Source of the DNA: Chloranthus sessilifolius
Lineage: Eukaryota; Streptophyta; Magnoliopsida; Chloranthales; Chloranthaceae
Direction of reading: 5' to 3'
NCBI GenBank assembly: GCA_021018995.1
Contig: CM037597.1
Span: forward strand, 3,795,299-3,859,298
DNA: 64,000 bases
Part shown: piece by piece, positions 32,424 to 44,145 of the stretch
How positions within the stretch are numbered: position 1 is the stretch's first letter
How the letters are laid out: each line of letters starts with the position of its first letter
Notes under the pieces: generated by a model
What the model saw: the letters and a program-made list of their open reading frames with translations, nothing else
What the model was told of the DNA's origin: nothing
Databases searched by the model: none
Translations under genes and position numbers: made by a program

Positions 32424-33354
32424 TGATGGGGATATTTGATTCAAGCAGCCGCCCGTAACGTATTGAAGGCGAAAAAAAAACATCAAAGTGGTCAGAAAGA
32501 AGAACTGCTCAAATTCGAAGGACTGAAGACGTGTTTTAGTCGATCGATCAACGATCGATTGTAGACAAAAGACAGTGTTTTGGCGAAAATATTATTTCTT
32601 AGTCGATCGATCGACCCAGATTTTCAATAGATCGATTTTGGACAGAGTCTTCGGGGAAATTATATATTCATAATCGATCGATCGACTCCAGAATTGATCA
32701 ATCGATCGCGCGAGTTTTGACGGGATTTTTTTTTTTTGGGAAAAATTTGTCGTTTTAAGTGTTTTAAGTTTTTAGGAAAGCTTTATTTCGTGTTAGGGTT
32801 TTGTTAGCCTATTTAAAGGCTTGTAAAAACAATATTAAAATTAATTATTTGGTGTGAAAATTGCTTTTGGAACTTTGAGTTTTGAACTTTCGTGGGGGTG
32901 TGATTCTCTCAAACCGAAGAGTCATTCTTCATCCCGCGTGCGGTTTGGTGCGAGGCCAACTCTTCCTCCTTATATCTTCTTATGATTTACGAGTTGCGTA
33001 AGTAGCGTAACCCAAACATATCCGTATTCCATTTAAATCATTATTTACCTATTTACCACCATAAAAGAAAATTCATTATTTGCCTTTATTTTTGCACGTT
33101 ATTGAAAGAAACTACTTGCGAGTTCGTTCGACGCCCTAAAACTATCGGAGATCTATCCGTTTGCTAAGAACCCTAGTCTTCTAGATCCGATAGTGAACGT
33201 ACACGAAAAGTAACACTAATTTGGTAGGAATTAAATCGTTTAATTGAATCTCGTGATATTTTCTTTGATAATTTGTTAAGGAATATTGTCATTTTAATTG
33301 TTTAAATTAATTTTAATCTCAGCCTTAGCATTACATGTGCTAGTTTTCGCGTCA
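32424..33354 (+). repeat. Gypsy element 2, 5' LTR
   Basis: About 930 bp, starting TGATGGGG and ending just before GATTTGGAATCAAAGC. It has repeated GTCGATCGATCGA words in its first 300 bp and many differences from the LTRs of element 1. Confidence 0.8.
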
Positions 33355-33490
33355 GATTTGGAATCAAAGCTTAGTCAGCTTAGGGTTGTCGGTGTTCATA
33401 TAGGTTCTAGGGTTCATTCCTATTTTTATTATTTTGTCTTGCACCATTTCAGATTTGTCTTACATCATTTCGTCTTTGTCTTGCATAGTC

Positions 33491-34637
33491 ATGGATCCTC
33501 TTAAGATAGAAGCCCTAATTAAAGACCTTGCGTCTAAGTTGACTGCGAGTCAAGCCGCTCTCCAAGCCCAAATGGTTGATCACCACAATCAATTGCAACA
33601 ACAATTGTGTGAACAACAAGCCCGGCATGAGGCTTTAGAGACCCATGTTGAAGAGATAAATGAGCTCATCACTTAAAATCACAGTAGAGTCCACACCAGT
33701 GACCGTAGGAGAGAAGGTCCTCGCTGACGTGAAGTCCAAACCGATCAGGACGAAAAAGTCATGAAGTCAGTGAAAATGGACGCTCCTACTTTTGACGGGA
33801 AAAGACAACCTAAAGTCTATTTCAAGTGGGTCGCCGGCATGGAAAACTTCTTCGAGTGATATGCCATGTCTGAACTTCTTCAAGTGATATGCCATGTCTG
33901 AGGAGCGTAAAGTCCGGTTTGCCAAGGTCAAGCTTATGGGTCAAGCTAGGCTTTACTGGATGAGATTAGAGCGTCATAGGCAGTCCCAGGGTCTTCGTCT
34001 CATTTCCACCTGGGATGAAATGAAGATCCAACTGAATGAGAAATATGTTTTTCTTTCCTATGATGAACGTATTTTTGATCAGTGGCAGTCATTACAGGAA
34101 GGAAATTCTTCGGTCACGGAGTACTCGATAAATTTGAAGACCTGATGTCCCAGGCCAATGTGGATGAGCCAGAAAGAGTTACCCTATCCCGATTTCGAAT
34201 GGGCATTCGCCCAAAATTATAGAGGGAGCTCAATCCATACCCCGTTACCGATCTAGATGAATGTTTCTCTAGAGTCGAAAAGTTAGAACGGTACCTCAAG
34301 ACCCCCCAAACCAAACTATTCGATACTAGTGGGTCTGGTTATAGGTCTAATTTTCCTCTCCATCTGAAACTTGTTTATAGCCGAGGACACTGATAACGAG
34401 TACGATGAGGGTATATTAGAAGTTTACGAGTCTGAGTCGTTCCCTAGTGATAGGGAAGATTTTGTAGGAGAACGAAGAGTGGCTTGTCTTAGGGAAATCT
34501 CCTACCCTGTTGAGGAGGATAATACCTCACGGGCCCTTGTGGTTAGATGTGCTCTAGCCCGGTCCAAAGAGAGTGATGATTGGCGGCGGGATAACATCTT
34601 CTATACCACAGCCAAGTGTGGTGAGAAAGCCCGTTGA
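33491..34637 (+). pseudogene. Gypsy gag pseudogene
   Basis: It starts MDPLKIEALIKDLASKL, with a Gln-rich coiled segment to about residue 60. A stop at 33674 is followed by the gag core: [14 protein letters not shown] at about 33783, then [17 protein letters not shown] and STWDEMKIQLNEKYVF at 33905-34060. A duplicated segment at 33850-33897 (CTTCTTCAAGTGATATGCC twice) disrupts the frame. There is a frameshift near 34130. An acidic tail runs from 34371 to 34637. Confidence 0.8.
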
Positions 34638-35039
34638 GTCATAGTCGATACTAGAATTTGTACCAACATCGTCTCCCAGTACAGTTTCTTGCTTAGGGCT
34701 AGCACCCGTAGCTCACCCACGACCCTATAAAATTGCTTAGGTCAATTCATCATTAATCCCAGTTTCATGAAGGTGTCAGGTTCATATACAATTCGGCTCG
34801 TATAAGGACACCTTGTAGTGCGATATTGTGCCTACGGATGTGGGGTATATCATCCTTGGGAGGACGTGGTTGTATGATATAGACGTTACACTGTTCGAAA
34901 GATCAAACGTATGTTCATTCACTCACAACGGAAATAAAATAAAGAACAATTTGTTACCTCCTAGAGCACCCACAGTGAAAACAACTAAGTCAAGTGATAA
35001 AGGCCTGATAGAGAGAGAGAGAGAAGACATCTAAGGCCG

Positions 35040-35873
35040 TTGACATCGTTAGCCCTTTAGAGTTTGAACGAGGCGCTAAGACAGAGGAAATTGTCTATGT
35101 CCTTGTTACAGTTGAAACATCCAAAGAGTCGGGTGTTGAGGTTCCGAAAGAGGTTGAACTGATAATGAGTGAGTTTCGAGATGTCTTTCCCAAAGACCTT
35201 CCAGATGAGTTACCACTTCTACGGGACATCCAACACGCCATTGATTTGGTTCCCAGATCTACTTTACAGAACTTTCCCCACTATCGCATGAATCTATCCA
35301 AACACTCAAGAGTTAAAAAGGCAAGTTGATGAACTTCTCCATAAGGGATTCATAAAAGAAAGTATGAATCCATGTATCATGTCAGCGCTGCTCACACCCA
35401 ACAAAGATGGAACTTGGAGAATGTGTGTTGATAGTCGCGCTATTAATAAAATCACAGTCAAGTATTAGTTCCCCATACCGAGACTGGATGACAAGTTGGA
35501 CATGATAGTCGGTGCCACTATATTTTCAAAGATCGATTTGAAGAGTGGGTACCATCAAATCCAAGTTCGTCCCGGGGACGAATAGAAAACTGCCTTCAAA
35601 ACCAAAGATGATTTGTATGAGTGGTTTGCCATGCCTTTCGGGATTTCAAATGCCCCGAGTACATTTATGCGTATCATGACACAGGTATTGAGGCCTTTCA
35701 TAGGCAAGTTCTTTGTGGTCTATTTCGACGGCATCCTTATTTATAGCCAGAATAAGGAACAACACTTAAGCCACTTAAGGCAAGTTTGCATGACTCTTAG
35801 AGGAGAGAAGTTGTACACAAACCTAAAGAAGTGCACTTTCATGTTACAGAGCGTTGTGTGGCGGGGTCAATAC
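35040..35873 (+). pseudogene. Gypsy protease-RT remnant
   Basis: Bases 35170-35300 encode the RT N-terminal approach (FRDVFPKDLPDELPLL, HAIDLVPRS). Bases 35320-35880 encode RT motifs ([44 protein letters not shown]). The catalytic box reads [11 protein letters not shown], with Gly instead of the second Asp. Several stops and one frameshift are present. RNase H and integrase are absent. Confidence 0.85.
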
Positions 35874-37290
35874 TCGGGGTAGCAGCAGGAAGGCGTGGGG
35901 GCCTTGGAGCTGGTGGGTTGGCTACCAGGAAGGTGCGTGGGCCTTGGAGCTAGGAGCGTGGCGCATGAGCACGGAGGCACGAGGCATTGCGGCGCATGTG
36001 TGTTCCCCATATGTATGGTGCGACAGTGACTAGAGCTAAGTGAGGATCTTGTGTGGCGACTAGACGCGCGTGGAGCTTGGAAGCTGGTCTCAGGGGCCTG
36101 TTTGTGTGGAGGATGGCACTGTGTGCCACGGAAGGCGTCTGTGTGCCATGGTGATATGCCAAACCAATACCTTTGAAGTTCTCCTGCTGGATGGCTTGAG
36201 GTGGTGTTTAGACCATACTTGGGGGAAGGGAGCTGTGGAGCTATTCCCCTACACACAGGGTCATGCGGCACTGAAGGGTGCACAATGGTTTCCTAGGCCT
36301 GAAAGGGTGGGCCTAGGGCGTTGCTTCGGCAATGTCGTGTCACCCAAAGTGAGGTTGAGATGTGGCCCCAGACTACGTGTCGCGGTGCACTTGGATGGGC
36401 AACGAAGGAGGCACTCAAGGGCTACGGGACACTGTGGTGCACGGTAGCTGAAAGTCGGATGCAGACATGTGTTAGTAACGGGGAACGCACACGATGGTGG
36501 GCTTGGTTCGGTATGTCAGCTAGTTATGTTGGAATGGGACGGCATGAGGAGCTGCATGTCACTGTTGCGAAGCTAGGTACTAGTGTAAGGCACGCGAGGG
36601 TGAAGCTTGAGCAGGCCAAGCGAGGCACAGAGGTACGAGCATGGGTGTCGTAAGGGGCACGATGTGATGAATGGTTGGCCTCAGGAGAAGGCAACCATGA
36701 ACGGGAGTTCTCGTCCTATAGGCAGGTGGTATCAGAGTTTGATGGTTGGGTAGGCTGGTCTCGTTGCACTCGGCATCAAGGTGCCACACGGGTGTGATAG
36801 CCGATGTCGGGTTGCGCCCCGTGACAGATGGTATCAAAGCCAAGTTCGATCTGGATGAGGCGATTTGGCATCAAGATGACACACGATGTGGTGCCAAGAG
36901 GGCACGCAACATCTTGGTGCCAGCAGGGCACGCGACATCCTAGAACTAGTTAAGAGGTGAGGGCCTTGAGACTGGAGAACCAGGTGAATCCGGGATGGGT
37001 GATGCTGGGAAGCTAGTGGGAAGGTGAGGGCCTAAGAACTAGGGTAAACCGAAGGAGAGTTTGGGAAACAAAGAGGTGAAGGTAGGGCCGAAGTATCGAG
37101 GTGTTTCGGAAGCTGAATTTGGTGAGGCCAAGTGCTTGGTGTATGACATGGTGAGTGATAGCACTGGTATGGGCCAAGCGTGAAGAATCAATGTGTTGCT
37201 TGTTCGTATGTGAAGTTGGCTTCATGCCGAGTGAAATGCGAATGGGGCCAAGTTTGAGCTAGCAGGGAGGTGGCAAACCTCGGGACTTGG
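35874..37290 (+). repeat. GC-rich retroelement-like block, unidentified
   Basis: Base composition changes abruptly from the Gypsy RT. The block is rich in GGCATG, GGGGCC and GGTGCC words. Two primer-site-like sequences, TGGTATCAGAG (about 36727) and TGGTATCAAAGCC (about 36829), suggest LTR ends and starts of another family. Long frames on both strands have no recognisable domain. Confidence 0.45.
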
Positions 37291-37339
37291 TGGAGTGTTG
37301 ACGTTAACAGGTTGGGAGGAGTTGGCTGCCTTGAATCAA

Positions 37340-37600
37340 ATCATAGAAGACTGTTTTTTATCCTAATCTTTGGCAAAACAGATCTTGAGATAATGGCCCA
37401 CGGGTTACTTTTGGGGATGTGTTCCATGCGAAATCAACATCTGACCGTCTAAGAGGTGGGCCATGGTCTGAATATCAACTTGCCAAAGATTGGGACGAAA
37501 AATGATCTCCATCGTTTGTTTCAAGGTAGTCAATGGTGTGAGAGTTGAAACCATCAATTCAGGAGAGTGAATCTTTGGTTGCAAATACTCATACCATTTG
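37340..37600. mobile_element. Degenerate MULE-type MITE copy
   Basis: The inverted halves CCTAATCTTTGGCAA and TTGCCAAAGATTGGG flank GATCTTGAGATAATGG, as in the elements at 3645 and 54936. No ends or duplication are preserved. Confidence 0.5.
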
Positions 37601-37874
37601 TTTAAGATTACAAAGCGAGAAGAGAAGAAATTATTTCACTCAATTAACCAGAATAGAGGATCCCTTAGTTGCAACCATCATAATTTTGGTAAAATTCAGA
37701 TTGCAAATAATGGTACCCAAACTCCCCTCCATCTATTTAGGCGCTCCATGGACTTATTTTCTGAGAGATTTCTCTCACAAGGGGCTCCACTATAGTGTAG
37801 AGCTACACACTTTACATATAGAGTGTATAAGCTCTAGTATAATTAATTAAAAATTATAAACAATATATTACACA

Positions 37875-37945
37875 TAACAAGGTTTGAACCCATAACCTAA
37901 ACTTCACAAAGCATTAAGTCAACCACTAGAGCAACTCTCTCAGAT
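37875..37945 (-). repeat. tRNA-derived SINE-like head
   Basis: The reverse complement reads like a tRNA gene: GTTGCTCTAGTGGTTG (A-box-like), and GGTTATGGGTTCAAACC (B-box-like) 30-odd bases on. It is flanked by AT-rich DNA rather than a clean tRNA end. It could be a decayed tRNA gene or a SINE. Confidence 0.45.
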
Positions 37946-38208
37946 ATGTAAAAAATAAAAACTTAATACATATATAATTTTTTAAGATCAAAATAATGCA
38001 TATGTATTCTATAAAAGGCATCAAAATTATTAAATAAAAAAATATCGGGTCTTCCCCTTCATTTTATTTTTTTTTATCAGTAATAAGAGATTATATAGAA
38101 ACCAGCAAGGCGCTGAAGCCAAATACAATCAAGCGACAAAAAACGAAAAAACATAAAAAACATAGACCTATCTCAGAGAACAACACACACCACATGGGGC
38201 CCCACACA

Positions 38209-40194
38209 TTAACCCGGGTCCCAAGAGAAAAAAGGTCTGATATCCTCCTGATCTCCACGCGCTCCCCAGAAGGTAACGACCTCCGCGACCGCCTTGATAA
38301 TCATTCCGACAGGCTTGCTTTTGTCTTCGAAAATTCTGCGGTTCCTCTCACACCAGATGCTCCATAAAACGGCAAAAATCGCAGCCCTCCAAGGACCCCT
38401 ATCCCCCTCTACCACCTCCGCCGCTTCCCAACTCAGTATGAGCACATACGGAGACTGAGGCATCACCCAGGACATACTGAAGGCTCTAAGGATAGCTCCC
38501 CAGACCTCATGCGCCACACGACAATGAAGGAAAAGATGATCGATGGACTCCGCCCCGTCGGAACACATGACATACACAGTCGAAACGTCAATACCCCTTC
38601 GAATCAGCCGGTCCTTGGTAAGTATTTTGTCCTTACACACCGTCCAACAGAAAAATCTAATCTTGAGAGGAAGGGGAGCCTTCCATAACCAGCTCCCCTC
38701 GAACCTGATGAGCGGTCGACGCGATAGCCATCGGTATAACACTTTAAGGCTAAACTTCTTCTCCCGATTCAGAACCCAAATCCTCTGATCGGCCTTGATA
38801 TTGTTCTGACGCGCCGCATAAAGCCTGCTCAGCAAGTCCACATAGCACCCCACCTGGCAGTCCCTAAGGCTTCTTCTAGTGGCAACATCCCAGAAACTCC
38901 TCTCACTGACAAAGGATACGAAGTCCTCAATCCTACCACCCGGGTTCGAGGAGAGGGCATAGATTGCCGGAAAACTAGCCCTGAGCGGCCTGTCATCCAG
39001 CCACGGATCTTCCCATAATCGAATACGAGACCCACACCCCCAACTGTACCGCACCCCTTTGACCAAAACCTCCCAAGTACGAGAAATATCCCTCCACCAC
39101 GGCGAAGTGTTCCTGTGGGTGGACAAATCTATTCCCCAGCTCCCCCCTGAGAGACCATACTTATCACGCAAGACCATCCACCAGAGACTGCTCCGTTCCT
39201 CCCCCCTTTCCGCTCTCCAAATCCACTTTCCAAGCATCGCCGAGTTGGTTCTCTTGAGACTCCGAACTCCCAGCCCTCCGTAAGCGAAAGGCAACTGGCA
39301 AGTGTCCCAATTGATGAGGTGGAAACGTCTGTTGAGACCTGCCCCCTCCCACAGAAACGACCTTTGAATACGTTCCAGTCTATCAATAATTTTTGCGGGG
39401 CATCTAAACATGGAGAAAAAGAAGATGGGAATCGACGAGAGCACCGCTTTGACCAAGACCAGCCTTCCCCCATAACTCAGCAGCCTGCCTTTCCAAGCCG
39501 CCAGCCGCTGCTCAAATCTCTGCACCACCGGGAGCCAGTCGCGACCTTGTGGGCTTTCTGATCCCGAGCGGCATACCCAGGTATCTGATAGCGACACCCA
39601 ACCGAAGCAGCCAAGGAAGACAGCACCGTAAGATGTCTCCCACGGACGAAAGCCCCCCTGCTTCTCGAAATCCCAGCGGATCGCTTTAAAATCTCCGGCC
39701 AAACAGAGTGGAAAATCCCATCTACCAGCCAACGCACTCAGCTCTAACCAGAACTTCCCCCTCTCACGAGCCGTCACCGGCCCGTAAATTCCCACAAAGC
39801 TTCAAACTTTCCCTGACTGTTTGTCCCGCAGCACCACGGAGGCCGAGAAAACCCCCAATTCCTCATCTATCTTATCAAACAAAACTGACGACCAAGCCCA
39901 AGCCACGAGAATCCCGCCGGAAGCACCAATGGAGTCTACTCCAATCCAATCCAATCCCAACTGCCCCCCCCCCAAGATCGAAACAATCTTCCTTCCGTCA
40001 CAGTTTCCCCACTTAGTTTCTTGTAGGGTAATCACAACAGGCTTGTACGCCTTGATTGCCTGCTTTACCCCCGACCGCTTGAGCCGATCGCTGATGCCTC
40101 TAACATTCCATGATAGAATCTTCATGATCGAACTAATTTGCACCCGCCCAAACCGACCAACCACGGCCACCGCTTCGCTTCTCCCATCCGACAT
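38209..40194 (-). pseudogene. LINE ORF2 with endonuclease fused to C-terminal region, no RT core
   Basis: From 40194, MKILSWNVRGISDRLKRSG and LQETKWG are the apurinic endonuclease motifs. A TGA at 39804-39802 interrupts, then the same frame continues with VGIYGPVTARERGKFW and LAGDFKAIRW (Lys where Asn is usual). At about 39620 it jumps past the entire reverse transcriptase core to LPVVQRFEQRLAAWKGRLL and GGRLVLVKAVLSSIP, then the zinc-binding domain (KIRFFCWTVCKDKILT, ESIDHLFLHC). The frame stays open for 528 residues after the TGA. A different frame at the junction encodes the usual YLGMPLG motif, so a second small shift restored the frame. Confidence 0.88.
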
Positions 40195-40248
40195 ACCCCA
40201 ATGTATGCTGCCTCGCTGACCCCCCAGTACCGCTTTCTCTTACTACTC

Positions 40249-41088
40249 TCATATTATTATCGATTGGAACACCTCCCGTAAGTCAGCCTGAGACCCCTTA
40301 AAAGTCATCCCAAGATTGCGCCCTACTTCGATCAGTCGATCAATTTCCACCACCAATTCGGGATCGAGGCCCTCACCATATTCTGATAGACGAGGATAAT
40401 GTAGTGTCGGTAAGCCGTCCACGGTCCGATATCTCGGCTCGACAGAAATCGAGACCGGCCAAATCCCCCTATGAAGCACCACCTCGTTCCCCATCCTTCC
40501 CACATCTCCGTCATCGCAGGCTATCGCCTCGTCCTCCCCCGGTGAAGCTTCGCACTGCAGGAAGTCCTCCTGGTTACTTTCGGTAAATACACCCCACGGC
40601 TGGAGCTGGTGAAGAAGATCAAAGGATCGGGTCCCTTCTTCTAGATACTTGGCAATAACCTGCATTCCCAGGTCGGTCCAAAGCGAAGAACCAGAGCACC
40701 GCATTCCAGAAGGTAACAGACTTAGAGACGACCCACTCAAAGAAACCGGGTCCTCGAAAGCACTTAAAGCCCCCCTGTCGAAACCCTCTCTCTGTAGACC
40801 CGCGACGGACCCAGAAGCAGCCCGACTGTGCCACGTGGCATAACCATGTGTCCCTCTCCCCTTAGCCAAGTTAAAACCCCTCCACCCCATATGCCTGCAA
40901 TCAAAACCCTTCGCAGCTGGAGCAAAGCTTCCAGAGCCTTCCATCGCCAGGCTACATGTCGCCTCGACCAGCTTCCCCGCTCCCCTAGGTAGTAGCGAGA
41001 TGCATCTTCTTGATCGATAAACCCTAGCAGGCTTTTTGCAAACCAGAGGAACAGACTGCACAGGAAGACCGACCACCTCGATCTCCAT
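40249..41088 (-). CDS. LINE ORF1-like protein, C-terminal part
   Basis: This 279-residue open frame lies upstream of the endonuclease in the same L1, where ORF1 belongs. No zinc knuckle is visible. The tail (ELVVEIDRLIEVGRNLGM) is a short amphipathic stretch. I do not recognise the rest; assignment is by position only. Confidence 0.5.
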   Translation of the reverse strand: MEIEVVGLPVQSVPLVCKKPARVYRSRRCISLLPRGAGKLVEATCSLAMEGSGSFAPAAKGFDCRHMGWRGFNLAKGRGTHGYATWHSRAASGSVAGLQREGFDRGALSAFEDPVSLSGSSLSLLPSGMRCSGSSLWTDLGMQVIAKYLEEGTRSFDLLHQLQPWGVFTESNQEDFLQCEASPGEDEAIACDDGDVGRMGNEVVLHRGIWPVSISVEPRYRTVDGLPTLHYPRLSEYGEGLDPELVVEIDRLIEVGRNLGMTFKGSQADLREVFQSIII

Positions 41089-41677
41089 CGGATCCTGTGT
41101 ACGGCCATCACCTCGTCAAGACCGTCAATCCCTTTCTCACATCTACTTCCTGTCGGTGCATGAGTACGATATCCGGTTCAAAGTACGATTTGATCTGGAC
41201 CGTCGATCGCCTGGAGAGCACCTGATCGCCAACCGGAGCACCAAACGATACCGCTTCATCGGAGATCTCCGAGCCGTCGGTCGAGACTGAATGATCGACT
41301 CGAAAGGCGACACTATCCCTCGCCGACGAGGCCGGAGAGAAATGAGTGCCCAAATCAAGCGTCGAGTACTGGACCGAGCACCCCTCCGCGCCTCCCGCCG
41401 ATATCCGATCTGGTCTTCCCCTTCATCATTGGGATATGTTCGATAGCTTCGATGGTGCATGTGCTCCCCGAGACATATTGCCACATCCTCCTACTCTTCG
41501 AAGGATGACGACAAGGATGATGCTACCTCGTAGTCATTCTTCAAGGGAATTTTGAATTAGGCTAATTTTATTGAAACGGCCTAATCGATATGTATATGTT
41601 TTTCTTTTATTTCGTATCTAGTTTCTTTTATTTCGTATATGTTTTTCTTTGAAACGGCTTAATCGATATGCATTTTG

Positions 41678-41682
<5 letters not shown>

Positions 41683-41733
<51 letters not shown>
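41683..41733. repeat. (TA)n microsatellite
   Basis: A run of about 25 TA dinucleotides. Confidence 0.95.
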
Positions 41734-41736
<3 letters not shown>

Positions 41737-42541
41737 GCTTTTACTACATTCTATTTTAGTTTTTGTTTCTATAAATTGGTTTTTCAATTTGAATGTAGTG
41801 GGCTAATGAAGTATGTACTTTCCTTCTTTGTAAAAGCTACTTTATAGCGTTATTATGATAGGAGACCAGGTAGTATAGCTGTAGGAATCAATTTTGAACA
41901 ATTAGACCGACAAATGTGTCCAATCTCTCATGGATCGTACATTGGCCAAAAATTAGCTTATAATATGTACGACACGATATCGGATGCACTACGGTCATTC
42001 CTACGGTCATACGATGTCCCTAAACATAACTGATTTTGTGCTTTTCTGAAAAACTTAAAAGAACACAGGAAATCCTTCGTTTTTGGGAAAAGCCAAGAAT
42101 CAGAGCATTTTTGGGGCCTAAAAGAGCACACCTAGGAAAAGTCAGGAATCTGAGTTGGCTAGGAATCTGCAAGAACCGGACTTGTCAGGAATCAGAGTTT
42201 TTCTGGGAAAACTCATGAAATACCCGAACAAGGCCTAAGAGGAACTTAAGAATGAAGGATTATGACCTTTTATGGGAAAAGTCAGAAATCTGACTAACTT
42301 AAGAACGCATATGGGAAAAGCCAGGAATTTGAGTTTGCTAAGAATCTGCAGGATTCTGAGTCTGCTAAGAATCTACAGGATTCTGAGTTTTCAAGAATCT
42401 GAGCTTTTCTGGGAAAAGACAGGAAACAACTGAACGAGCCCTTAGGATTTGGATTTTAACAAAATTGTAGCCACAAATCTTATGGAACATAAAAATATAC
42501 AAAAACTAATAATTGCATGTGTGCAAGATTAGCATCATATG
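41734..42541. other. No gene seen
   Basis: Between 42020 and 42430 a phrase like GGAAAAGCCAGGAATCTGAG recurs several times, giving a loose, irregular direct repeat. Nothing coding is recognised. Confidence 0.5.
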
Positions 42542-44145
42542 AGTGTCATCAGTGGCGGAATCAGGATCTTCACCCAGCCGGGGCACAACTGATAGTGACA
42601 ATTTTCAGCGAAATTCTTTGAAATTCATTGAAACAAGGTTCGAACGAAACTTTTAACGAAATTTCGGTCATTTTTCCGAAATTGCAAAAAATTCAACGAA
42701 ATTAATGAAATTTTGCCAAAATTAATGAAATGAACCAAAACGACCCCTTAGCGAAATATTGCCGAAAGCAAAATTTGTCACTATGGGACAACTTCGAGAA
42801 AATTTTGGAGAAAAATATGGCAAAATGCGGCAAGTTCGGGGAAAATTTTGGAGAAAAAAATTAAAAATAAGATTAAAAAGTACATAAATTTCTAAAGAAT
42901 ATTAAAATTGAAGATATAATGAAAAAATTGTGAATTGTTCTTGGATTATTCGCAAAGTTCCTGATTTTTTTTTAAAAAAACACGAATTTTTAGTTGGTGA
43001 TTAATTCCTAAAACCTTAAATTTGAGGGGTACTTTGTTCCTAAAATAAGTGACAAAATAAATAACAAATGACAGTATTTACAATTTTTATTGTTTTCTGA
43101 CAACAAAGCATTTTGTCCAGGCAATATTTGCTAGTATTATTACAAAAGCAAGCATACCTAGGAGGGCTAGAAATCTCTAAAACCAACAAGTTTGAAGTCA
43201 ATCTATACCAAAGTAGCAAATAAAAAACAAACAGGGAAGCTTACAGACTTACGCAGTTAAGAAGCTTTCCAAAACAATTTCCTCAAAAAAGAGCTGCATG
43301 CCATCAATTTACCAAACATGGATCCGGAACAAAGGAATAGATTTTGTTATGAACTCGATTAGTCTAATTATTTAGAGAGATATTAGCCAAAATTTCTAGC
43401 AGGTTGGGAACTGTATTATGAATGCCTTCTTCCCAAAGGACCCAAACCACAATGATAAATCATTCTCAGATTTAATAGACCACCAAATTTCAACCATGCC
43501 TATTTCTATCTAAATCACGCGCTTTACAAATTACAACAAGCCTTAAAGGCTTAAAGTAATAATGAATTAATTTATTAGAGGTCTGGGAACTAAAAATAAG
43601 AGCTGCATTAATTCAGGCAAAGCTCAACCATACAAAATTAGTAACCAACGAGACCCCAAAATACGACAATTCTTAGAGGAAGAAATGTGAATAGAAAACA
43701 AAGACGGCTGAAAAGGAATGATTCATAAAAAACAAATGCCATCAGCTATTTTGCTTGATAGGCAGATCAAATAGAAGAAGAAGAAGAAGAAAAGGGAGAT
43801 CTTACCCACGCGACGGGCGATGGCGGTGGCCGGTGCGCTGTGGAAATGGATGGCAGCAGCCGGCCCGGCAGGAGAGGGGCCAGAGGGCGGCAGTGGGCCG
43901 GTGGCACTCTGGCAGCCTAGCAGTGGCAGCAGGAGAGGGTTTCCACCGGGGGTTTAGCAGCTAATACTTGAGTTTTAGAGAGAGAAAAGAGAACGGGGCG
44001 CCCTTTTAGGGTTTTGATCAAGGGACGGCGACTAGCTAACTCTCTTTAAAGATAAATTTAAAATAAAAAGTGATAATGAGTGTCGGATATCAATTATCAT
44101 TAACACTCAAGATTAGCAAGATTAGCATCCGCCACTGAGCGTCAT
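42542..44145. mobile_element. Tip100-like hAT non-autonomous element (42550-44137)
   Basis: The ends CAGTGGCGGAATCAGG and ATCCGCCACTG are inverted and resemble Tip100-group hAT tips. They are flanked by agtgtcat (42542-42549) and agcgtcat (44138-44145), 7 of 8 matching. The interior is non-coding on my reading, with GAAATT-rich DNA at 42600-42850 and a GC-rich island at 43800-43990. Confidence 0.78.
43800..44000 (-). other. GC-rich exon-like island inside the hAT element
   Basis: Read on the minus strand, the island looks like a plant leader exon: a CT-rich start (TTCTCTTTTCTCTCTC), then a GC-rich stretch ending CGCGTGG before GTAAGAT, a good splice donor. It could be the element's own promoter and leader or a captured gene fragment. 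Confidence 0.4.

Larger units (their letters stand above)
32424..35873 (+). mobile_element. Ty3/Gypsy retrotransposon, second copy, 3'-truncated
   Basis: The LTR starts TGATGGGG (32424) and ends at about 33354. The primer site is TTGGAATCAAAGC. Gag starts at ATG 33491, followed by RT to 35873. There the sequence breaks into unrelated GC-rich DNA. The gag, LTR start and GATCGATC words match the element at 5027-19751, so both belong to one group. No 3' LTR is present. Confidence 0.85.
38048..41426 (-). mobile_element. L1-type LINE (38063-41411) with 15-bp target duplication, RT core deleted
   Basis: GGTCTTCCCCTTCAT occurs at 38048-38062 and 41412-41426. The minus-strand 3' end is the A-rich tail (T-run at 38063-38078). 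The internal order is an ORF1-like region (41088-40249), then endonuclease (40194-39640), then the post-RT and zinc domains (to 38209). The reverse transcriptase palm is missing. The clean duplication and long open frames indicate a relatively recent insertion. Confidence 0.9.

Noticed and set aside
35867-36843. Several 65-138-residue frames on both strands
   Set aside because: GC-rich DNA gives long chance frames; no domain, no splice structure, and frames overlap on both strands.
39129-40016. Plus-strand and alternative minus frames of 70-130 residues
   Set aside because: They are shadows of the LINE ORF2 frame.
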